Made by a program: the position numbers and the translations under genes
Shown: one piece after another, positions 24,601 through 36,867 of the stretch
How the letters are laid out: each line of letters opens with the position of its first letter
How positions within the stretch are numbered: the first letter of the stretch is position 1
Assembly (NCBI GenBank): GCA_029207755.1
Contig: JARCOQ010000003.1
Span: 42,490,144-42,554,143 of the forward strand
DNA length: 64,000 nucleotides
From: Chamaea fasciata
Taxonomy: Eukaryota; Chordata; Aves; Passeriformes; Sylviidae
Direction of reading: 5' to 3'
The notes under the pieces: generated by a model
The model's input: the letters and a program-made list of their open reading frames with translations, nothing else
What the model was told of the DNA's origin: nothing
Databases searched by the model: none

Positions 24601-27600
24601 CTGAAGCTATGGCTGAGTGATACTAAGGTGTGCTCGGAGGCAACTTTGGGTTAATCCCTTCTGGCCCTCCACTTGCGGCAGCTGTTTGTGGGATTGTTCT
24701 GTGGAACGTGCCCAGGCACAGATGTGCTTTAAACATAATCCCACAAAATCTTGACCTAAATCAGCTGGTGTAGTTGTGGTGTAGACACATCCTCAAAGCT
24801 GTCAACAGAACCCAGTGGGCTGGTAAGTAGAAGATAGAAGCTCTTGGCAGCAGTGCTGCTGTCAGACCTGTTGCTTGTGAAATGACACTGCTGCACACAC
24901 TGCTGCACACACATGAAGGCATCTTTCAATCCTTATTGCCATTTTTCCTTCAGTATTTTTGTGCGGTGGTCTTAAGTGACAGCAGTGCCAAGCTGCCATC
25001 AAAGGAGTTGCCTCAACAGTATTTGGGAAGTGACTGATCTGGATTAGTGGAACTAAACAAAAGATCCAATTTCAAACTTGTTCCCTGATCTTGTCTGTCA
25101 TCGTGTTGCAGGTGCATTTGCTGGCCCATGTACATGGGAAGGAGCAGCTTGTGGTCGGGGAAGAAGGCAAGAGTGTCAGTTCAGGGGTTTATAGTACTAT
25201 TATTTAAAGTTGCTCCCATTTTTTTTCCCCTTTGGAAACAAGCTTTGCTATCAAGCCAATCCAGTAATTACTTTCCAATCTCTGCTGCAGATGAAGCTTG
25301 TGTGAATCTAATCAGCTCTGAGCTGCTGTGTGGCTGCTAGCCCCAGTATTGCCTCAAGCAAGATCTGCCTTGAAATGATGTTGCAATCTGTTTCACCTGT
25401 AGTAACTTACTTTCTGTCCAGCTGTAGTTTGTTGATACCCACAATTGGTAATATACCCCCTTCAAGAGGTGTAGGAGACCTGCCCCATTTGGGGAGGTGT
25501 TGGTACAAAAGCAGGAAACTTCCAGTTCTGCCTGCAGCAATGCATGCACAAAGTGCTTCTCCTGATGCTGAGGCACTGCTGTAAGCAGCCAGCACATCTC
25601 TTTATAGAGAAATACTGCTGGCCCCTGTGACCTGGCCCGTGGGTATAATCAGAAGGCTGTTGATATCTGTAGTAAGTCATCAGGGCCTTTTGAAATGGGA
25701 GTCCTGTCTGCCCCCCGTGGGTGCAGTGTTGTGGGAGAGAGCAGCTCCCCTGGAGCTCTTCCCTCCCGAGCCAGGAGCTGTTATGCAAGTGGGGAGATGC
25801 AGCAGGGTTTAAGTGACCTCTTCTAGGCAGAAGCTTTCAGCAGCCCTATTGGGTGGGCCTGACAGTCTTGTTCTGCCTGTTAAGCACTTAATCCCCTCCT
25901 GTCCATCCAGCGTGCTCTGCTTAGCATCCATGATGCAGTTTTGAACGTTTCTAGCTTTCTCCCTCTCCGGTCTAATCCCTGTAATGCTGCAAGCCGGTCA
26001 GTTCTGACTTTCCTGTGTCTGCTGGAGCTGGTGCTCTGCATGGGAAGGAGAAGATGGGTAGGAGTTGCTGGTGCCTGGACTTCCTCCTGAGCCGCTGGCT
26101 CTAAGTCCTGCTGTCAACTGCTGCTCTTCCGACTTTGTGTGAAAAGTGTTGCCTAAGAAAATGGCTTGGATATAAACGGTAGTTTTAAATGAAAGGTTTA
26201 AATAACTGTTAGAGATCTTGTGCCTTCACCAACTGAGATCTGTGTAAATACGCTGTAGCAGTGGGTTCATGGAAATACCTGCTCTAATAGCAGGTATTCA
26301 TAGGTGCTACAGTACACTCTGGGATACAGCACTTACTGTAAGGCTGTGCACAGGACTCTGTGTGCCATTTACCCATATGCTTTTATTGCTATTTTGGGAC
26401 ATGCTGGCTCGATCATTTCTGGACCAGCTGGAGCTATATCCTGGTGAGCAGCATCCCCAGGCATGGCTGTTGCCTTGTTTTTTTAAAGCTGAACTATCCA
26501 TGTAATTGCAGAGCCCCCACTTTCCTGTATTTTTAAGTCTCTAAATGCCACTTCTGCTGTTTATGAAGTCAGTGTTGCTCCATCCCCCTTTGCAGAGAAG
26601 GAAGATGCCGTTTTCCCCTTGAATGTAGGATGGAACAGCTTTCCAAAATGAAAGCACTCTTTTTGCAGTTGACAGCAATATGTTCCCTTTCAGAGTTTAA
26701 TTTTCTCAAAACAGTGCTTCCTTCTGATAATGGACCTAGGCAGTCCCTCCTTTGGAGTGGCTGTGTAGGGAGATGCTCAGATAATATTTTGTAAGGGGAT
26801 AACTCTGTGCTGCCTGTTTGCAGCCATGATGAATGAGCTGCCTTGTTTCAGAGATGAAGCTGTGTGTCCCAGAGCCCAGGGAAAACAAGCAAAACAAGTC
26901 TAACACCACACTGAGCTCACTGCTGCTTTTACCAGCCTTGTCTATAATAACTGAAACTATATCCAGCCAATATTTAGGCATGTAAAATTCATCCAGCCTT
27001 TTTTACTCTCAATATGCCACTACTTTGGCCTTGACTAATTTTTTTGGTTGTTTTGTGGTGTCATTCAACTGAATTCTTAACAAATACAGCTCTAAATACT
27101 TTAACATTGCTGGCCACTCTTTACCAAATGCTCAGCTGAACTGCAGTATCCCCTGTTGATGAATGCTGCACCTGCACATCTTGGAAGATGGGTATGGGCA
27201 AGCCTGGACAGCACCAGGGGGTAGAAATGGTGCTGGCCAGGCTAACAGCTAGCAAGGGAGCATAAGGCCTGCCCTAGGGGAATTCTGGGGCATGGGACGA
27301 GCCTTAATCTCTTTACCCTGCAAACATCAAGTGAATGCTAGAGTAAATGGAATCTTAACCAGTGTGCCATGCAGGTAACTTCTATTTCATCAGGACTGGA
27401 TGGATGCAGAATTGAGATTAAAGCAGTGCTGGATTGGGTGTGTACATGCTTTAAATCACAACAATTATCAGGAATGGTTGCTGTTTTGTCACAGGATTGG
27501 CAAGCCCTTCTGCTTTTAATGATGAAGACACCTGGGTAAAAACTGCACTACTTGTCCATGGTCAACCTGTTGATATGTAAGCAAGCCCTAAACCAGAACT

Positions 27601-30600
27601 CCCTATGACAGTGAAGGAATTCCTTCTGTCCATACCGGTGTATGCTGGTGGTGGCTAAATGTGCTGAGACTTGGAACAGAGGTGGCTTCGAGCTGGTCCC
27701 CACCAGAAGCAGAAATAGATGGTGTGGTAGAAAACTTGCAGGTTTGGTGTGTTTATGTCAGCAGAGTTTGAGTGATCACTGTGTGAGACTAGCAGAAGAC
27801 AGCATCTAATGATCAGACTTGAAAAGAATTGGTTACTAGTGGACTCCTATGTTTTTAGGTGAATAAAAGGCTTTAGTTGCCTTGTGCATAAAAAGCATGG
27901 TTGGCCTAAAAGCCACAGAGATGTCAGATCACAGTGTCTGCTTGTGCCTGCCCACAATGTTCAGGGGCCATGTTCAATGTCTAGCATACACTTCCAGCTT
28001 GTCCACACTACTGCTGAAGACTTGCTGGATGGAAAATGAAAACAGGGTTCTTTGCATGTACTTTTTCCATAGTCGTATTTCACTTATGTATGTAAGCAGT
28101 GTATTTGATTAACTTGCCCATTATAGAGTAATAGAATTGTTTTGGTTGGAAAAGACCTTTAAAATTCAATCCAACCATTATCCCAGCACTGTCAAATCCA
28201 TCACTAAGCCATGTCTCAAAGTGACTCCTTTACATGTCTTTAAGTATGTCTGTGCATTGGGACTCAATCACTTCCCTGGGCAGCCTGTTCCAGTGCCTGA
28301 CAATGCTTTTACTGAAGACATTTTCCCTCACATCTACTGTTAACTTCTCCTGATGCAACTTGAGGCCATTTCCGCTTGTCCTGTCACTTCTTACCCGGAA
28401 GAAGAGACTCCCACCATGCTACAACCTCCCTTCAGGCAGCTGTAGAGAGTGACAAGGTGTCCCCTGAGCCTCCTTTTCTCCAGGCTAAACAACCTCATCT
28501 CCCTCAGCTGCTTCTCACAGGACTTGTGCTCCAGACCCTTCACTAGCTCTGTTGCCCTTCTCTGGACATGCTCTAGCACCTCAATGTCTTTCCTGTAGTG
28601 GGGGGCCCAGAAGTGAACAAAGGATTTGAGGTGTGGCATCACTGGTGCCACAAACAAAGGAAAACTAGTTTCTGCCTTGCACTGTAGGGCAAGAAGATTG
28701 GCTCTTATGGAACAGTTGTTTCTCTGTGTTTTTACTAATTAATTAATATTTTATATAATGCCGATCCAGCTTTCAGTGATGATCTAAAACTGCAGTGATT
28801 CAGCCTTTAAATACTCTCTCACAAACCCTACTCTCCATTATCAAGTGCCTGGAGGACTATGGCTGGCCCCTTGCTATGGAAGACTTAAATGTGTGGGACA
28901 AATGAGCCTTGGAGAATAATACCTGCAGAGTGTGGTATTTTAAACATACCACATAATTCACTGATCAGGTATCAAAGGTGATGTCTACCCCTTTGTGGCT
29001 TTTTGCTTCACACTCTCCTCTCCTTCATAAGTAGAAAACTGTAACAGATATATGTATAAACAGGGAGCTTGAAAACATATCACCTTTTTCAGCAGAAGCT
29101 GATAATATGAGGGATTTAATATTGCACATAGTCTTATCAGACTTCATCTCTGACTGGCTAGCAGCATCTGTGTGGCATTCAGTGCTCCATCTGTTTGCTG
29201 TCTGAGTGATGCAAGGATGAAATAGTGAAGAGAGAAGATCACTGGATACCGTCTTTAAGTTCTGCCTGGGGCTGTTGGCTATCTGTAGCCTCACCAGAGA
29301 AAGGTGTTTTTAAGTATGTGAAAGCTGTATTGTAGTCACTAAAAGAATGAAGACATTTAAACAAGGTGTATGTCTGTTGCTAAGGAAGCAGTGACTTGTC
29401 GAATTTCTAAAAAAAGCACAGCTTCAATGATGTATTGAGAGGCTGTGCAAATCAGACATTAATATGTTGACATTGGGAGCTTAAAGCATAACTGTTTTTT
29501 TTTTTTTCTTTCTTTAGAGAAAGAAAAAGAAGATCAAGAAAAGCAGGAGAAGGAAGAGCAAGAGAAAACTGCAGAACATGCTTCTGTGAAGGAAGCAGAC
29601 AAAACCAGCCGTACAGGACGACGTCCAAGTCGAAGTGCCTTGTCCAGTCGTAATGATCGAAAATCAGCCAAAAGTCCCCAAAGGACTGATGCACCAAAGG
29701 AGAATAAACATCCATTTGCTCTGTATGGGTGGGGAGAAAGACAGACAGATACTGGGAGCCAGAAAACTCACAATGTCTGTGCTTCTGCTTCAGTAAATGA
29801 AGTAAGTAAGAGCTTCTGTTTCATTTAAAGGCAGTGACTACTTAGTGCCTACAGATGTCTTAATATCTAGGTAAAATGTCTCAGGGGTCCCTTTATTTAA
29901 ATGTATGGAGATTCCAGCAGTAGATCCTAGCAATAAACCTGAAGAGCCTTGAGATGTCCAAATAAGAGCTCTTTTGTTGGTTTAGAAACTTCCCAGGTTT
30001 AATATTTGCAAATTCTAATTAAATCCTGGATGTTCTGCTTCTGGCTGTTACAGTGTTACCAGCAAAACTAGCTGTTATAAAAGTATTTCTGCATTCTGAA
30101 CTCCATGAGAACAAGAGCAAAGCAGGCAGTTAGCACCAGGCACCCCCAGAGCAGGCAGGTGTATAAACACTGGGGAAGTGCTTGTGCTGTGAAAGAGTGG
30201 CTTTAGCTGGGGCACTTCCTAGACTAGGAGCCTCACTGAAATGGTACAAGTGCTTTTCTGCTAAGATGTCTTGTCTAGCAGCCTGTTTTGGTGGGTTGCC
30301 AGTAGGAAACGTTGCTCACAGCAGAATGGTCTATCAGATGGCTGATGGATTACAGGGCTGGTGTAAATATTACCAAAATAGCACAAATTAAATTTGTGTG
30401 GTCATAGACAGCACCAGGATTCTGCTGTACTGGGGCTCTGTTTCCTAGCTTAGAAGCAGCAAGGGAGTGTTATAACAGATTGATTTCTTTCTTCTCTAAA
30501 ACTCTCCTAAGCTGGTAAAACAGAATCATTAACGCATCCCTGCCAGTGTCTTGTCCTTATCTTACTACTTATGTAGAGTCTGAATCTGGGACACAAGATA

Positions 30601-31827
30601 ACTGAGAACTGAGGTGGGGGGTGGTCGCAGTGTGCAAGATGGAGCTGGCCTTCGATGGGCTGTTTTGGAAGGGGTTTGAAGCCCAGGCTTTTCCTTCCTG
30701 GACCGCTCCAAGCTTTGAGCAAAAGGAGGAGCTTGGGCCTTAGAGCTTTGGAAAGAAGCTGCCTTTCCTGATAACGGACAGTAATGCTACATTGGTAAGC
30801 TTTCTTCAGTGCTCAAAACATTTGACTGGTGCTTTATGTTGAAGCCTAGAAGAGGCTGAAGTCTGACTTGAGCAGATATATCTATACTTCATCTTTGACT
30901 TTTAACATTTTTTTATGCTAGAAACAGTAATGGAACAGCTTAGCTTGGGTCTTGAGGTTGGACTGAACAGGCAGAATATTTCTGAAACACTCCCAATGAT
31001 GTAGTCTGTCACTGAGGATGTTTCTTTATGTAGGAACTGACTACCCACTGCCTGCTGAGGTTACTTTTTCTTGCATGTTTGAAAGGTGTTACTTTCCCCT
31101 AATTGAGATGGGAGATAAGAGTTTGCAATCTGGAGATAGAAGCAAGCAAACATAGAAACTGGCTCTTCATATTGAATCATGGAGGAAATATAACAATTAA
31201 TTAATATAAAAATGTAATTGTGTGTTCAGCACATTGTTCAAAATTAAGATCTTAAATCTCTTAAGGAATCTCTAGGGTTTGGTCTTACTAATATGGCTTA
31301 GGTTTTAAGGGATGCTTAGGCATATTGAGGGGTGTTTAAGATTTTAAATGATAGAGAATAGAAGTTTTTAGAATACATCTGAGTAAGACTATGAAACATT
31401 CAAGATTTTTGCAATCATTAAATAGTTGGAAACTTGAAAGATAACGTAGAACAGAATTTGAAGCAGTTTTCATGAAAAAAAAAAAAAGAAATCTGTGTTT
31501 AGTTAGTGGTACAAATTTGAGAAGAAAATATAACCTTGCTCACAAACCCAGTTCCTTCAGGATGGGGACTGGGACAGATGAAAAGTGATCCTTGTCATTC
31601 CTGAGAGGTTCCTAAGCTGTTCTCCTTCTGTAATACTAACTGTGGTCTTTTAGATTCACGAATCTGCTCTACGAGCAAAGAACAGGAGGCAAGTGGAGAA
31701 AAGGAAGCTCTCTCAGAGGCGAGTGCGCTCCGCAGAGGCAGAAAACACCTGGCGAACAAAGCCCTCCCCACCAGACAACCCCTGGATGACAGAGTACATG
31801 AGATGCTACTCAGCAAGAGCTCTCTGA
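21045..31827 (+). CDS. CCSAP: CCSAP: centriole, cilia and spindle-associated protein (three coding exons)
   Basis: Join 21045-21342, 29518-29801, 31654-31827: 756 nt, 251 residues plus TGA. CCSAP binds polyglutamylated tubulin and localises to centrioles, ciliary axonemes and the mitotic spindle; in zebrafish it supports ciliary beating and normal development (family knowledge). Recognition rests on three blocks I know from the vertebrate protein. The N-terminal block is [16 protein letters not shown]...[15 protein letters not shown]...PWLWD (about residues 8-51). The central block is [13 protein letters not shown] (160-172), followed by [15 protein letters not shown]. The C-terminal block is [15 protein letters not shown] then [15 protein letters not shown]. 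Between the first two lies a low-complexity linker rich in Gly, Ser, Pro, Ala and Glu, which varies between species. The human protein is about 270 residues, so the bird form is slightly shorter. Start ATG is in a good context (ccgccATGg). Identification is very secure. Confidence 0.96.
22548..23034 (+). mobile_element. Full-length avian ERV solo LTR in CCSAP intron 1 (copy C)
   Basis: Starts tgttctggtttcagctgggata and ends gttaaaccacaaca, giving TGT...ACA ends over 487 bp. The text mirrors copy B in reverse complement: gtacagtgctgtg, attatgagaataatgttgataacac, tgctctgccagg, gacagctgacccaaactggcc. A promoter box TATAAAA is preserved at 22808-22814 in the sense of CCSAP. Flanking 5-mers do not match, so the target duplication has eroded or the ends are slightly off. 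No internal proviral sequence remains, as expected for LTR-LTR recombination. Confidence 0.88.
24115..24140. repeat. T26 homopolymer
   Basis: Twenty-six consecutive T bases within CCSAP intron 1. It would be a poly-A tail on the minus strand, but no retrotransposon body is recognisable beside it. Confidence 0.9.
28121..28660 (-). mobile_element. 5'-truncated CR1 LINE fragment
   Basis: Read on the minus strand, an open frame (28657 down to 28391) carries the C-terminal part of the CR1 reverse transcriptase, recognisable by [20 protein letters not shown] and [16 protein letters not shown]...[10 protein letters not shown]. Toward 28121 follows the CR1 3' UTR. In plus-strand view this shows the hallmark gttttggttggaaaagacc next to the degenerate terminal repeats (agagtaatagaattg). 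The element is 5'-truncated, as most CR1 copies are, lacks the catalytic RT domain and ORF1, and cannot be autonomous. It lies antisense within CCSAP intron 1. Mismatches against the usual consensus suggest moderate age. Confidence 0.93.
29494..29512 (+). promoter_or_regulatory. CCSAP: Polypyrimidine tract of CCSAP intron 1 acceptor
   Basis: A T-rich run followed by ctttctttAG immediately before exon 2 at 29518. It is an unusually long pyrimidine tract, which predicts a strong 3' splice site. Confidence 0.8.
29518..29801 (+). CDS. CCSAP: CCSAP coding exon 2
   Basis: 284 nt between a T-rich acceptor and donor GAA|GTAAGT, encoding residues 100 (junction codon) to 194. It starts with a Lys/Glu/Gln-rich charged segment ([16 protein letters not shown]), then a basic Ser/Arg region. 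It ends with the family's most conserved block, [18 protein letters not shown] and its continuation to NVCAS, around residues 160-189. The open frame past 29801 is intronic. Confidence 0.96.
29802..31653 (+). other. CCSAP: CCSAP intron 2
   Basis: About 1.85 kb between GTAAGT and ctttTAG. Nothing beyond short A-rich low complexity (31475-31488) was recognised. Confidence 0.9.
31654..31827 (+). CDS. CCSAP: CCSAP coding exon 3 (terminal)
   Basis: 174 nt, phase 0, residues 195-251 then TGA at 31825-31827. It encodes [19 protein letters not shown], a basic predicted-helical stretch, and the C-terminal [16 protein letters not shown]. As I recall it, the human protein ends ...SARA; here one extra Leu precedes the stop. 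Confidence 0.96.
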   Translation: MHESALRAKNRRQVEKRKLSQRRVRSAEAENTWRTKPSPPDNPWMTEYMRCYSARAL

Positions 31828-33502
31828 ACCTGGATTCCCTTAGGCATCCTCAGAAGAAGTAATGCATATCAGGACACTGGTGCAAGGAACCAAACCACTT
31901 ATGCAAGGTTTTTATAGGGAGTTTCCAGCTGTTAAAATATTTGTTACAATGTTTTTATCTTGGCTACCTACCTCACAGTGGGGTGTATCCTTGGAGCCAT
32001 AACATTTGAAGAGGCTTTTAGATATAACTACCCAAACTTTTAAACAATTCCCCTTTTGGGAATTTTTCTAATGCTTCAGTTGATTTGTTTTGAGGGTGGG
32101 AGGGGGAACCTTAGCATACAGGGAGTCAAAGCAAACACCTTTCTGATCATGGTTACAAATAATCTGTTTTCCCTTATTTAAAGTACAAGTCATGGGGAGA
32201 TGGTATTGGGGAAGGACTTTAAAAGAGCGATGGAGGTGCCTTTGTATTTATAAAACTATTTAACACTTTTATGAAAATACGCATATGAAGACAGGCAACA
32301 GGAAGCCAGTGTGTCTGGTAACTAGCACTATTAAATGTAGATGCTTTAGGCAGGCAAATATCAAGCATTGTCTGTACACAGAAACTTTAGAAACAACTAA
32401 AAAACCCAAACAAAACCAACCTTGTTTGATTAGTGAATCTGCTGATGCTAACTTTTATCACTGTTTCTAAGGTCATTAGAATTAACCATGCATTTTCAGG
32501 GCAAGAAACAGCTACAGGATCATTTTGCTGTAGCTGTTCCTGTTGTACCAAATAACTAATGTAGACAATCACTATCTGATAGCTGCCGCTCAATAAGCAG
32601 TTACTTGTTCTACAAATATAGAGCTGTACCACTGTACTAACCTCGTGGTCACACTTAGTCTGTACTTAATCATGTAAATGCATTTATTGAAGGAGAGGGC
32701 TGGCTCCTTTCTGGTGAGGTCTATTTTTAACACTTCAGAGTATCTATTATGCTCAGTGGGGGTCAGAGTGCAATATGCATTCCACTTGGAGGTATTGTAC
32801 AAGTATATTGTTAAAGGGTTTAAACTTGAAAATTCTGTTGATAAAACTTGTAGATGATGTCCTGAGAAACTTGCTGCCTCGAAATTGGTGCAGAACCCCT
32901 CACTTATGAGGGGATGGGAAGGGGGTAAGGGCTAGGGAAAGGAGGGATGTATCCTTTAGCAAACAAGAAGATGTAATGACATTTGAACATTTTTGTTTTG
33001 TAGGTCCTACTTCTACAGAGTAAGACAGTCATTGTGATATCCTTGGTGGTTTTGTTTCCCTCAGGTGGCTGTAAATTATCTTTTTTTCAGTTTGCTAACT
33101 ACGCTTTAGGCAGATGATTGCTGTAGTTGTGAGCTTCAAAGTTTTGTTCAGATGTGTTGTGTATTAGTTACATATGTTGGCTACCTCGGTTTAATAGTTT
33201 TGAAGCTTGTGCTTTACAGGCTGGACACGTTCCCACAGGAAGCATAATTGCACTTCTGCAGTAGAAACCTGCACTAGTTTTAGCTTCATTCCACAATCTC
33301 AGTGAGGAAGAAGGACTACAGAATTACTATTGCAACAGAGTACACATGCTTAGTGAAAAGCTTGATTGTGTTCTTGAAGAAAGTAATTGTGCAAAGGGTC
33401 CAAGCACTGCTGCCTCCTGGTGTCTAATACATCACTAAAGGTTTCATTACTCACAATTTTAATTTTGTTAAAATGTCCTAGAATCCATGAAATCTGGTGT
33501 GG

Positions 33503-33526
33503 TTTTTTTTTTTTTTTTTTTTTTTT
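33503..33526. repeat. T24 homopolymer
   Basis: Twenty-four consecutive T bases, probably within the CCSAP 3' UTR. The transcript would carry a U24 run. Confidence 0.9.
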
Positions 33527-33922
33527 AACCTGCCTTTTAAGCATAAAGCTATAAAAATACAGACAACTCTTGCTGAAGGCTACCTATTTAAGATCTTACA
33601 GCTTTTAAGTCTGGGAAAGCACAGCATGATTAAGAATGTTTTATATGCAGCAAAATCCCTGTATTTCAACTGCTAAGTAAACCACAGCCTAGAACTTCCT
33701 GAAACTTTAGAACAGTGCCCAAAACTGGGGAAAAATATTCCAGAGAATGCCTTTACTCCATATGAGATTCTTTTGATTTCCTTTTATGCTGTGTTTTCCT
33801 CTTAAAATGACTGCTGTAAATATGCTTAGCTTGCTTCTGATGCTGTTGCAATTCCAGAAGCCACCTAAGCTTTGCACAACAGTGTCAAAGCACCAACTCA
33901 GTAGTGTTTAACAGCCTTACTC

Positions 33923-33928
33923 AATAAA
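33923..33928 (+). terminator. CCSAP: Candidate polyadenylation signal for CCSAP
   Basis: Canonical AATAAA in ctcaataaaaacttgcc, about 2.1 kb after the CCSAP stop, followed by a region with T/G-rich patches. It is the first such hexamer on the strand. Further ones at 36166 and 36876 lie in what is probably RAB4A 3' territory. Confidence 0.55.
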
Positions 33929-33950
33929 AACTTGCCTGTTCCTGCTGCCC

Positions 33951-36840
33951 ACAGGCTTTTTAGGCTTTATGTAACCACAGCAGATGGATTGTACCCTCAG
34001 TGCATTTTGTCGCGTTCAACAGTTTTCTTGACTGTGTAGGGCAGGGCTCATCCTGCCACGCTTTTGAAGACAGCTTCTACAGTTCTCTCTTCCCACAGGG
34101 AATGGAGGAGCCAGGATGACTATGTGCCTGCCTTAAGTTACCCATGTTTGCATAAGATGTATCTTCCATTAGGTGTTGGTGTTTTCAATAATTATAGGAG
34201 GCCTAAGTGTCTTCTGCCTTGAGTACTGGGAACCAAACTTAACTTAAAACATCTCCAACAGGCCTGTTCAGGTGTTCAAATGAGAATTTTCAACAGCATC
34301 AAGGCTGCTGTATACTGAGGAAATTGTCTAGTCCTAATACTTGTCTGGTCAAGAGCTGTTCCCCACAAAGATCACTTACTAGAAGACAGCAGAGACACTA
34401 ATAAGGTCTTGTGAGTTATTGTTGTGCTTTTTCAAATTGTCTGTAGCCAAAACAATCCTGGGTGCTATGTTGGTACTATCTGGGTTTAAGTAATACAATG
34501 CCTGAAGTGAGGGGTAAATTATTCTGTAAATCAGGTAGCCTTCCTGCATTTGGGCATTATTTGAGTAAAAAGCTACTATTTTGCTTAGAGTATATGAAAT
34601 AGTATAGTTCTGATCACTGCAAGCTCGATGTGTGAAGTATTTGGTCTGGAAAACTGCTGGTGTTTTGATGTTAACAAATGAAAAGCCAACTGAATTGTAA
34701 AGCAGAACTTTCCAGATGTAAAAGCTTTAAGTGTACTCCATAGATTCCTACAGGAGGTGGCCATTTGCTTCAAATTGGACTCACTGAAAAGTAGAAAACC
34801 TAGTGAACGTCTTCCTAGCAATTAAGGAATTTCTAAACTCTGTCTTGCATGGACTCTTGAATTTAGCCAAGTGGTGAACACTTCTCACTCCTGTTTTAGA
34901 AGTAAAACTTTTGGTAAGAACACAGTAAATACTCAATTGTCCAAAGTCTTCATTAAAATGACTGTTTATTCCTTTGTTTCTGGAAGTACTTAGCTAAGTG
35001 AAGCAAGAGTTTTACAATGTGTAATGCTGCAGTTTAACTATAGTGTTGTGAAGACTAGTGTTTACAGTGTAAAATGTTACCATGAAAACTGCATAAGAAT
35101 GTCCTGTAAAATACAGTAGCATGCCTGTTCAGTCACTGCTGTCACATCTTTGCAACTATGAAATACAGACTTTTTCACAGGAAGCTGAGATAGTAGTCAA
35201 GGTGATAGCTAAACTTAGAGCCAACCTTAACAAAACCAAGGGACAGTTTCTGGTAAGAATCTTATCCAGGTAGCACATGCAAATTTAAATTCAATTTTTA
35301 ACACGTATGGAAATGTATCTGTTCTCATTTTTTATGGTATCATGTAGTGCCACTGAACTATAAAGGCCTCTCTGACTTTTTTTTTTTTTTTTTTTTTTAC
35401 TGTGATAGGGACCAAATGCTAGCAATCTGAGAGCCTAATGTATGGTAACCTGGATGTTCCAGTTTCTTTTCCAGCTCAGTTAGTGCACTCAGCAGCAAAG
35501 CCATAAATGGAGCCAGACTCAACACCTTGACAAGAAATCCCATGAAATTAGGGGTCCAAGTGATTGGGAAGCTGCCTCAGCTATTGTTAGCACTGAATTC
35601 ACTTTAAAAACAATAGGGAAATACCATCTAAGCTTGAAGCAATATGTGTTTTTTAAAGTTTTTAAACAGTATTTGTTTTTAATGCTTCTGTATTGTCTGT
35701 TATTAATAGTGTAGTGTCAACTTGTACATGTGAGTAAAATGAGTGACACAAAGTGCCTGGACTGCTTGTACTGTGCTTTTTGGGATGTCGGAGGTTTTTT
35801 TCCCCCCTACAGGGTACTTTAGTCCCTGCATGCAAACTGTGGCTTCTGCTTGTCCCAGATATCCTCTCCTGGAATGCAAGTGACAGGCTTCTTTAATGAC
35901 TAAGGTTGGATATGAAGCTAGATTATAGTTACCATTACAGCCTCCTGTGTTCCTCCTGTAACTCTCCCAGAGATTCTTAACATCCTTTCCCAACTTGAAT
36001 CGCCTTTCCTCCCCTACTGTGATAAGAAAAAACCCAGCTATACTAGCTATCTGAAATGCTATGCCTTTGAGGATATAAACATAAAGCTTTGGAGGAAAAA
36101 GGGTAACAGAATAAAAACAGGAAGCTGTATCACTAAGAACAGGCATACTCATGCAAACAGGGAAAATAAAGATTTTAAAAGGCTATACTGAAGTTCTCTA
36201 TGCCATGGGTTCTTCAGAAAACAAATGAGACTATTTTCACTCTGTGGATTTACAGCATATTTCTTGAGATTTTTATAACGTTATTTCTTCCAGCATATAA
36301 AATATAATGGAAATGAGGAGCACAGACTAATCAGGTTTTTCTAGGGCATTCACTTTTTATAGCTCTTAAGGGAACTCTTGAGCCATACTGCATATCTCTT
36401 TAAATACAAAGAATGGATGAGGCAACTGTCAATTCTATGTGAGTTGCCAAATAGTCATGTTATTGACTTCACTTAACAGACAAAGTTTGTACAAGTAAAC
36501 AGGATTTGCTGGAAGAAAATCAAGGAAGAATCTTTATTTGGTTCTAGATACAGGCATTAAATGAAATAGTGTAGGCCAACAGACTCATTAAAAGGCAAGA
36601 CACAGGCTTTAATAAGACATTTAAATCTCTTAATGGGCTGAACAGCTAAAGCTCCACATCCAATGAAACCTTAGATATAGGTACCTGGTGGTATTTCATG
36701 TAAAACTCCTACCCCTCTTGCTTTGGTAAAGTAAGAATTTTACCCTAGAAACATATGTAGCCTATTTATGACTTACTGTTCAGGTGAGCTAGGTTTGGTT
36801 TGCTGTGTCAACTATACTGCCAAAGCTTGAAATCTACTCC
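33951..36840. other. Intertail region between convergent CCSAP and RAB4A
   Basis: AT-rich sequence between the proposed 3' ends. A T22 run sits at 35377-35398. A 149-codon minus-strand open frame (35703-36152) has no recognisable domain. Depending on which poly-A sites are used, the two transcripts could overlap here. Confidence 0.5.
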
Positions 36841-36867
36841 AGGGCTGATACTGGCATGATGTTTATT
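36533..36867 (-). terminator. RAB4A: Candidate polyadenylation signals for RAB4A
   Basis: Two minus-strand AATAAA hexamers lie at plus positions 36862-36867 and 36533-36538, about 3.2 and 3.5 kb after the RAB4A stop. A third is at 34965-34970. Which is used cannot be told from sequence alone. Confidence 0.4.

Larger units (their letters stand above)
21343..29517 (+). other. CCSAP: CCSAP intron 1
   Basis: About 8.2 kb bounded by GTAGGG and a T-rich tract ending ctttAG. It contains ERV LTR copy C in the same transcriptional sense, a 26-base poly-T tract (24115-24140) and an antisense CR1 fragment. No other coding exon with CCSAP homology was seen. Confidence 0.9.
31828..33950 (+). other. CCSAP: Probable 3' UTR of CCSAP
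   Basis: No coding potential after the stop at 31827. The first clear hexamer on this strand is AATAAA at 33923-33928, which would give a 3' UTR of about 2.1 kb. A 24-base poly-T run (33503-33526) lies inside it. Transcript ends are inferred, not observed. Confidence 0.6.

Noticed and set aside
29802..29828. Extension of CCSAP exon 2 frame to a stop in the intron
   Set aside because: A consensus donor GAA|GTAAGT at 29801/29802 and in-frame joining to exon 3 explain it. A retained-intron isoform is possible but unsupported.
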